A DNA stretch of 19,078 nt from JAPUIN01 sp041580375 (GTDB lineage Bacteria > Acidobacteriota > Polarisedimenticolia > Gp22-AA2), in the NCBI GenBank assembly GCA_041580375.1, contig JBFGDZ010000057.1, forward strand, positions 1 to 19,078. Reading direction: 5' to 3'. This document shows, in pieces, positions 15,137-19,078 of the stretch (within the stretch, counting starts at the first letter, position 1; every line of letters starts with the position of its first letter). Below the pieces are notes generated by a model. It had not been told where the DNA came from. It worked only from the letters and a program-made list of their open reading frames with translations, and searched no databases. Position numbers and translations under genes: made by a program.

Positions 15137-16521
15137 CTCGACAGCCCGATCCCCAGCCGGTCCATGAGGCGCAGAAGCAGGCTTCGCTTCCCGTCCTCGT
15201 CGGCCCGGCGCAGGTCCCGCGTGATGCGACGGATCAGGTAGCCGCGCAGCGGCTCGGGGGGATACGGGAGGGGCCGCCTTCCGAAGATAGCCAGCTCCTC
15301 GTGCGGAAGGGGCCGATCGAGGACGCGGTGGGCGAGCGTGCGGCCGATCAGCCGGGTGCTGCCGACGCCGTGCCCGGTGTAGCCGATCCCGTAGTGGATC
15401 CGCCCCCCCGCGATCGTCCCGAAGAAGGGCGTGAAGCGGCTTGTGGCGCAGATCGGGCCGCCCCACGCGTACGGGAATCGCAGATCCGCGAGGGCCGGGA
15501 AGTGGCGGCGGAAGCCGGCCCGGAGCGACTGATAGTGCGCCGGCGAGTGATCGCAGGAGGGGTCCACCCGGTCGTTCCGGTAATAGACCGCCTCGCTCGT
15601 CCCCCACAGGATCCGATCGTCCGCCGTGAGGCGGTAGTAGTTGAAGAAGGTGCGCGCGTCCCCCACGCTGTGCCGGCCCTTCCAGCCGATCGCCTCGCGC
15701 TGGGCCGGCGTGAGCGGATCGCTGACGAGGATGTAGTCGTACAGCGGCAGGTAGCGGCGCCTCAGCGCGGGGACCAGCCGGTGCGTGTAGGCGTTGGTCG
15801 CGAGGATCGCCCGCCGGGCCCGCACGGCCGCGCCCCCGCGCGTCCTCACGATCACGCCGGCGCCGTTTTTCGCGACCTCCGTGACCGGCGTGCGCTCGAA
15901 GATCCGCGCGCCCCGGGCGCGGGCCTCCCGCGCGAGACCCTCCACCAGCTTGGCCGGGTTCAGGATCGCCGCGCGCGGCACGAGCAGGCCCCCCTGGTAG
16001 AGATCGCTCCGCACGAGCGATCGCGTTGCGTCGCGGTCCAGGAGCGTCAGGTCGGTCAGCCCGAATCGGTGCGCGACGTCCCGGATCGCGCGGAGCACTT
16101 CGACCTGGCCGGGCGTGAGCGCCACGTCCAGGAGCCCGTTGCGCTCGAGATCGCAGTCGATGGAGCGCGAGCGGATGAAGTCGACCAAGTCGTCGAGGTT
16201 GCGCCGTCCGAGAGCGGCGAGCGCGCGCGCCCGATCCTCCCCGAAGTGCTCCACGGCGAGCGCGTACGAATGGTCGATCCCCTCCCCCGCCATCCCCGCG
16301 TTGCGGCCGCTCGCTCCGTACGCCGCCCGCCCCTGCTCGATCACCGCGACCGCGCGCCGCGGATCGATCTCCAGGATGGTGAGCGCCGCCCACAGACCGG
16401 TGAACCCGGCGCCGACGACGGCGACGTCGACCTCGAGGTCGCGCTCGAGCGGCGGCAGCGGGTCGCGCCGGCAGGTGGCGAGCCAGTAGCAGGACTCCTC
16501 GATCGGGGCCGGGGCGTTCAT
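15133..16521 (-). CDS. FAD-dependent amine oxidase, PuuB/OrdL type
   Basis: A 462-residue flavoprotein of the DAO family, nearest in pattern to gamma-glutamylputrescine oxidase. The N-terminal SCYWLATCRRDPLPPLERDL precedes the dinucleotide-binding motif VVGAGFTGLWAAL (GxGxxG at 37-42). YGASGRNAGMAGEG is the usual FAD/substrate-site segment. The C-terminal RFTPFFGTIAGGRIHYGIGY followed by TGHGVGSTRLIG is typical. Such enzymes oxidise secondary or primary amines to aldehydes or imines with release of H2O2. The ATG at 16521 has only a weak upstream site. It follows the class III aminotransferase by 51 nt, the pair being a plausible amine/polyamine degradation route, although glutamylputrescine synthetase, aldehyde dehydrogenase and amidohydrolase are not present in the window. 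Substrate remains inferred. Confidence 0.88.
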   Translation of the reverse strand: MNAPAPIEESCYWLATCRRDPLPPLERDLEVDVAVVGAGFTGLWAALTILEIDPRRAVAVIEQGRAAYGASGRNAGMAGEGIDHSYALAVEHFGEDRARALAALGRRNLDDLVDFIRSRSIDCDLERNGLLDVALTPGQVEVLRAIRDVAHRFGLTDLTLLDRDATRSLVRSDLYQGGLLVPRAAILNPAKLVEGLAREARARGARIFERTPVTEVAKNGAGVIVRTRGGAAVRARRAILATNAYTHRLVPALRRRYLPLYDYILVSDPLTPAQREAIGWKGRHSVGDARTFFNYYRLTADDRILWGTSEAVYYRNDRVDPSCDHSPAHYQSLRAGFRRHFPALADLRFPYAWGGPICATSRFTPFFGTIAGGRIHYGIGYTGHGVGSTRLIGRTLAHRVLDRPLPHEELAIFGRRPLPYPPEPLRGYLIRRITRDLRRADEDGKRSLLLRLMDRLGIGLSS

Positions 16522-16540
16522 GTCATGGATTCCGGATGCG

Positions 16541-16566
16541 CGGGCCGGGGAGGGGGTCCCGGCCCG
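16541..16566 (-). terminator. 9-bp GC hairpin between aminotransferase and oxidase genes
   Basis: CGGGCCGGG (16541-16549) and CCCGGCCCG (16558-16566) are perfect complements around an 8-nt loop. The hairpin occupies half of the 51-nt intercistronic gap. With no T-tract it is better read as an attenuating or RNA-protecting structure than a full terminator, but partial termination is possible. Confidence 0.5.
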
Positions 16567-16572
16567 ACGGGC

Positions 16573-17856
16573 TCAGGCCGCGTGCGCCAGCGCTTTGTCG
16601 AGCGCCGCCAGGGTGCGGTCGATCTCCTTCTCGCCGATGACGAGCGGCGGCTGGATCCTCAGCACGTTGCCGTAGAACCCGCCGACGCCCAGCAGGAATC
16701 CGTCCTCGAACATCAGATCCTGGACGCGCGCGGCGGCTGCGGCCGCGGGGGTCTTCCGGGTCCGATCCGCGACCAGCTCGATGCCGATCATCAGGCCCAG
16801 TCCGCGCACCTCGCCGATGAGCGGATGGCGATCCGCCATGCCGCGCAGCCGTTCGAGGAGGTTGCGTCCCTTGCGCTCGGCCGCCTCGGCCAGACCCTCC
16901 TTGCGGAAGATCTCGATGTTGGCGAGCGCCGCGGCGCACGAGATCGGATTGCCCCCGAAGGTCGAGAGATGATCGCCCGGCGTGAAGGCCGCGGCGATCT
17001 CCTCCCGCATGGTGAATGCGGAGAGGGGGAACCCGTCGGCGATCCCCTTGGCGGTGACGACGATGTCGGGGACGACGCCGTAGTGCTCGATGGCGAGCAT
17101 CCGTCCGGTGCGCCCGAAGCCGCTCTGCACCTCGTCGCAGATGAACAGGATGCCGCGCCGGTCGAGAATCTCCTTGACGCGGTTGAAGTAGCCGGGGGGA
17201 GGGACGATGATCCCGCCCTCGCCGAGGACCGGCTCCGCGATGAACGCTGCCACCTGTCCCGAAGTGCGCTGATCGATGGCGCGCTCCACGTCGGCGGCGC
17301 ACTCCCGCGCCACGACCTCCGGGTCGGAGCCGAACGGGCTGCGGTACGCGTAGGGCGCCGCGGCGAACGCCACGCCCGGGAGGTAGGGGCCGCCCTTCTT
17401 CTTGCGGGTCCAGTTGCCGGTCACGCTCAGCGTGCCGACCGTGCGGCCGTGGAACGACATCTCCAGGGCGATGAATTCGCTCTTCCCGGTGAACTGCTTG
17501 GCGACCCGCATGGCTCCCTCGATCGCCTCGGCGCCGCTGTTGCCGAAGAACGACACGCGCAGGGCGGGGTCCGGCATGATCGAGGCCAGCGCCTCGGCGC
17601 AGTCGGCCGTCGGTTTGTTGTGATAGAGGTAGGAGTTGCAGTGCACGAGGCGGCGCATCTGCGCCCCCGCGGCCTCGAGAATCTCGGGGCGGCCGTGCCC
17701 CGCGTTGACGACCGAGATTCCCGAGAACAGGTCCACGAACGCGCGTCCCTTGTCGTCCCAGATGGTGGTCCCCTCGGCTTTGTCGACGACGATCGGCTGG
17801 ACTTTCTTGAGAAAGCCGGTGCTGACGAAGCGGCGGTACTTCTCGACGGTGTTCAT
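16573..17856 (-). CDS. Class III PLP aminotransferase, GABA/omega-amino-acid type
   Basis: A 427-residue class III aminotransferase. The PLP lysine is K270 (VVTAKGIADGFPLSAF) and the ring-nitrogen aspartate D241 (ICDEVQSGFGRTG). Other landmarks are FGNSGAEAIEGAMRVAKQFTGK, SFHGRTVGTLSVTGN, AFIAEPVLGEGG and STFGGNPISCAAALANIE. The ATG at 17856 follows GGGAGG closely (ATCC spacer). It transfers an amino group from an omega-amino acid (GABA, beta-alanine, ornithine or a glyoxylate-dependent reaction) to 2-oxoglutarate, pyruvate or glyoxylate. The adjacent PuuB-like oxidase suggests GABA or polyamine use (PuuE-like), but AGXT2-type enzymes share most motifs. It is transcribed independently of purL, with an extended -10 in the 75-nt gap. 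Confident about class, not about the substrate. Confidence 0.92.
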   Translation of the reverse strand: MNTVEKYRRFVSTGFLKKVQPIVVDKAEGTTIWDDKGRAFVDLFSGISVVNAGHGRPEILEAAGAQMRRLVHCNSYLYHNKPTADCAEALASIMPDPALRVSFFGNSGAEAIEGAMRVAKQFTGKSEFIALEMSFHGRTVGTLSVTGNWTRKKKGGPYLPGVAFAAAPYAYRSPFGSDPEVVARECAADVERAIDQRTSGQVAAFIAEPVLGEGGIIVPPPGYFNRVKEILDRRGILFICDEVQSGFGRTGRMLAIEHYGVVPDIVVTAKGIADGFPLSAFTMREEIAAAFTPGDHLSTFGGNPISCAAALANIEIFRKEGLAEAAERKGRNLLERLRGMADRHPLIGEVRGLGLMIGIELVADRTRKTPAAAAAARVQDLMFEDGFLLGVGGFYGNVLRIQPPLVIGEKEIDRTLAALDKALAHAA

Positions 17857-17882
17857 GGATCCTCCCGGTGAGCGATGCCTCT

Positions 17883-17891
17883 ATCGTAGCA
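17883..17891 (-). promoter_or_regulatory. Extended -10 promoter of the aminotransferase-oxidase operon
   Basis: Minus-strand TGCTACGAT fits TGnTATAAT apart from two hexamer positions. The -35 region is poor. Transcription near 17876 gives a short 20-nt leader that just contains the GGGAGG ribosome site. It lies in the 75-nt gap after purL, so the operon need not depend on purL readthrough. Confidence 0.45.
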
Positions 17892-17931
17892 CGCGCGCGG
17901 GGGATGATGCGCGGAGACGGGGAACCGGGCG

Positions 17932-19078
17932 TCAGCCCTTCAGCAGGCGGGGCAGGGCCCTCAGCCAGGCGTCGCGGGCCTCGGCCGCGTCCAGATCGAC
18001 GACGGCGCCGGAACCGACCGTGATGGTCAGCCGCGGCCCGCCGACCTTGCCCAGGGGGAGGATCGGCACGCCGGCCGCGGAGGCGACGTGCTCCAGCCGG
18101 GCGCGGTTCTCGGCCGGCGCCGAGACGATGATGCGCGAGGGAGCCTCGCCGAAGAGGAGCGCGTCCAGCCGTCCGGATGGCTCGAGGCGGATCTCGGCGC
18201 CGACGCTGCCGAGCGGTCCGCTGATGCAGCACTCGAGGAGGGCGAACGCGAGGCCGCCATCCGAGCAGTCGTGGGCGGACTCGACGAGCCCCGACCCGAT
18301 GGCGCGGCGCACGGCGTCCTGGACGGCTCTCTCCCGATCGAGGTCGACGGCCGCCGGCCGGCCCGCCTCGCGGCCGTGCACGAGCGCCATGTACTCGCTC
18401 GCCGCGAGGCTTCCGGCGGGATCCCCCAGGAGGAAGATCAGGTCCCCCTCGCTCTGAAACCACTGCGCCATCGCGCCGCCGACGTCGTCGAGCAGTCCGA
18501 CCATGGCGATCGTCGGCGTGGGATGGATGGCTCGTCCTTCGGTCTCGTTGTAGAACGAGACGTTGCCCCCCACGATCGGAGCCTCGAGCGCGCTGCACGC
18601 GCCGGCGATTCCGGCGATCGCGCGTTCGAACTGCCACATGATCTCCGGGCGCTCCGGATTGCCGAAGTTGAGGCAATCGGTCGTGCCGACCGGCGCGGCG
18701 CCCGAACAGGCGAGGTTGCGCGCCGCCTCGGCGACCGCGAGCCGGGCCCCCTGCTCCGGATCGAGAAAGCAGTATCGCGCGTTGCAGTCGACCGCCAGGG
18801 ACAGCGCCTGGTTCGTGCCCTTCAGCCTGATGACCGCGGCGTCGGATCCCGGCCTCACGACCGTGTTGGTGCGCACCATGTGATCGTAGGTCTGGTAGAT
18901 CGACTCGCGCGAGCCGAGGTTGGGGGAGGCCAGCAGCGCCTGCAGGGCCTCCGTCCCGTCGGACGGCTCGGGGATCGACTCGATCTGCAGCCGCTCCATC
19001 TCCTCCTGCCACTTCGGGCGCTCGCTCGGCCGGCGGTAGCGCGGCGCCTCGTCCACGAGCAGCGCGGCGGGCATGTCG
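17932..19078 (-). CDS. purL: Phosphoribosylformylglycinamidine synthase II (PurL), C-terminal half, 5' end off window
   Basis: The last 381 residues of small-type PurL, which converts FGAR, ATP and glutamine-derived ammonia to FGAM in purine synthesis, acting with PurQ and PurS. Landmarks in order: DEAPRYRRP entering the second half, RTNTVVRPGSDAAVIRLKGT, CSGAAPVGTTDCLNFGNPE, APIVGGNVSFYNETEG, PTIAMVGLLDDV, ESAHDCSDGGLAFALLECC and a C-terminal AIR-synthase-like fold ending RLLKG. Small PurL proteins are about 720-750 residues, so nearly half lies beyond the right edge. The stop lies 75 nt before the aminotransferase gene. Canonical residues are intact and no purQ, purS or purF is seen in the window. 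Confidence 0.95.
   Translation of the reverse strand, partial: DMPAALLVDEAPRYRRPSERPKWQEEMERLQIESIPEPSDGTEALQALLASPNLGSRESIYQTYDHMVRTNTVVRPGSDAAVIRLKGTNQALSLAVDCNARYCFLDPEQGARLAVAEAARNLACSGAAPVGTTDCLNFGNPERPEIMWQFERAIAGIAGACSALEAPIVGGNVSFYNETEGRAIHPTPTIAMVGLLDDVGGAMAQWFQSEGDLIFLLGDPAGSLAASEYMALVHGREAGRPAAVDLDRERAVQDAVRRAIGSGLVESAHDCSDGGLAFALLECCISGPLGSVGAEIRLEPSGRLDALLFGEAPSRIIVSAPAENRARLEHVASAAGVPILPLGKVGGPRLTITVGSGAVVDLDAAEARDAWLRALPRLLKG

Noticed and set aside
13390..17871. A 1493-codon plus-strand open frame, and a 1472-codon minus-strand one at 11975-16393
   Set aside because: They run across several recognised genes in other frames, are rich in Arg, Pro, Gly and Ala with no domain, and arise from the GC-biased third positions.

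Overview
The window is GC-rich bacterial chromosome with dense genes on both strands, short intergenic gaps and long antisense open frames that are by-products of the base composition. There is no rRNA, tRNA, CRISPR array, insertion sequence or phage module. The mix points to a free-living, aerobic, amino-acid-degrading Gram-negative of the Acidobacteriota kind, or another deep soil or sediment lineage. It includes exported M20 and DUF885 enzymes, DUF2339/DUF3999, a two-domain secreted protein of a type common in such genomes, a sigma-54-type promoter and TGCTA extended -10 boxes. This placement is an inference from gene content only.

Left part (1-8046). A T-protein-like aminomethyltransferase runs off the left edge on the minus strand. 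It is divergent from a small membrane-anchored or exported protein. Next comes a minus-strand operon read from about 6150 down to 1721: a giant in-frame DUF2339-DUF3999 fusion membrane protein, a YvlD-type small membrane protein with a TTG start, and a NUDIX hydrolase joined to it by a GTGA overlap. A secreted two-domain protein (+) then converges on a secreted cysteine-rich protein (-) built from four CX2C-X9-CX2H-like modules.

Middle part (8047-13306). Citrate synthase lies behind a near-consensus -24/-12 (sigma-54) promoter. It is followed by an exported AbgB-like M20 amidohydrolase. Converging on these is a two-component pair: a soluble PAS-PAS-HisKA_3 kinase and a receiver-only response regulator whose gene starts 62 nt inside the kinase gene. 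The kinase gene is divergent from a DUF885 gene across a 73-bp gap. That gap holds two related 11-bp palindromes and overlapping back-to-back -10 boxes.

Right part (13313-19078). The DUF885 zinc-hydrolase-like protein converges with a minus-strand amine-catabolism operon, and the two overlap by 4 nt at their stop codons. The operon holds a class III aminotransferase and then a PuuB-type FAD amine oxidase, with a strong GC hairpin between them. The C-terminal half of purL (FGAM synthase II) runs off the right edge.

Most genes are metabolic and not one obvious multi-gene system. The most unusual points are the DUF2339-DUF3999 fusion with a relic signal peptide at its junction, the output-less response regulator nested in its kinase gene, the symmetric divergent promoter with twin palindromes, and the regularly spaced Cys/His module protein.
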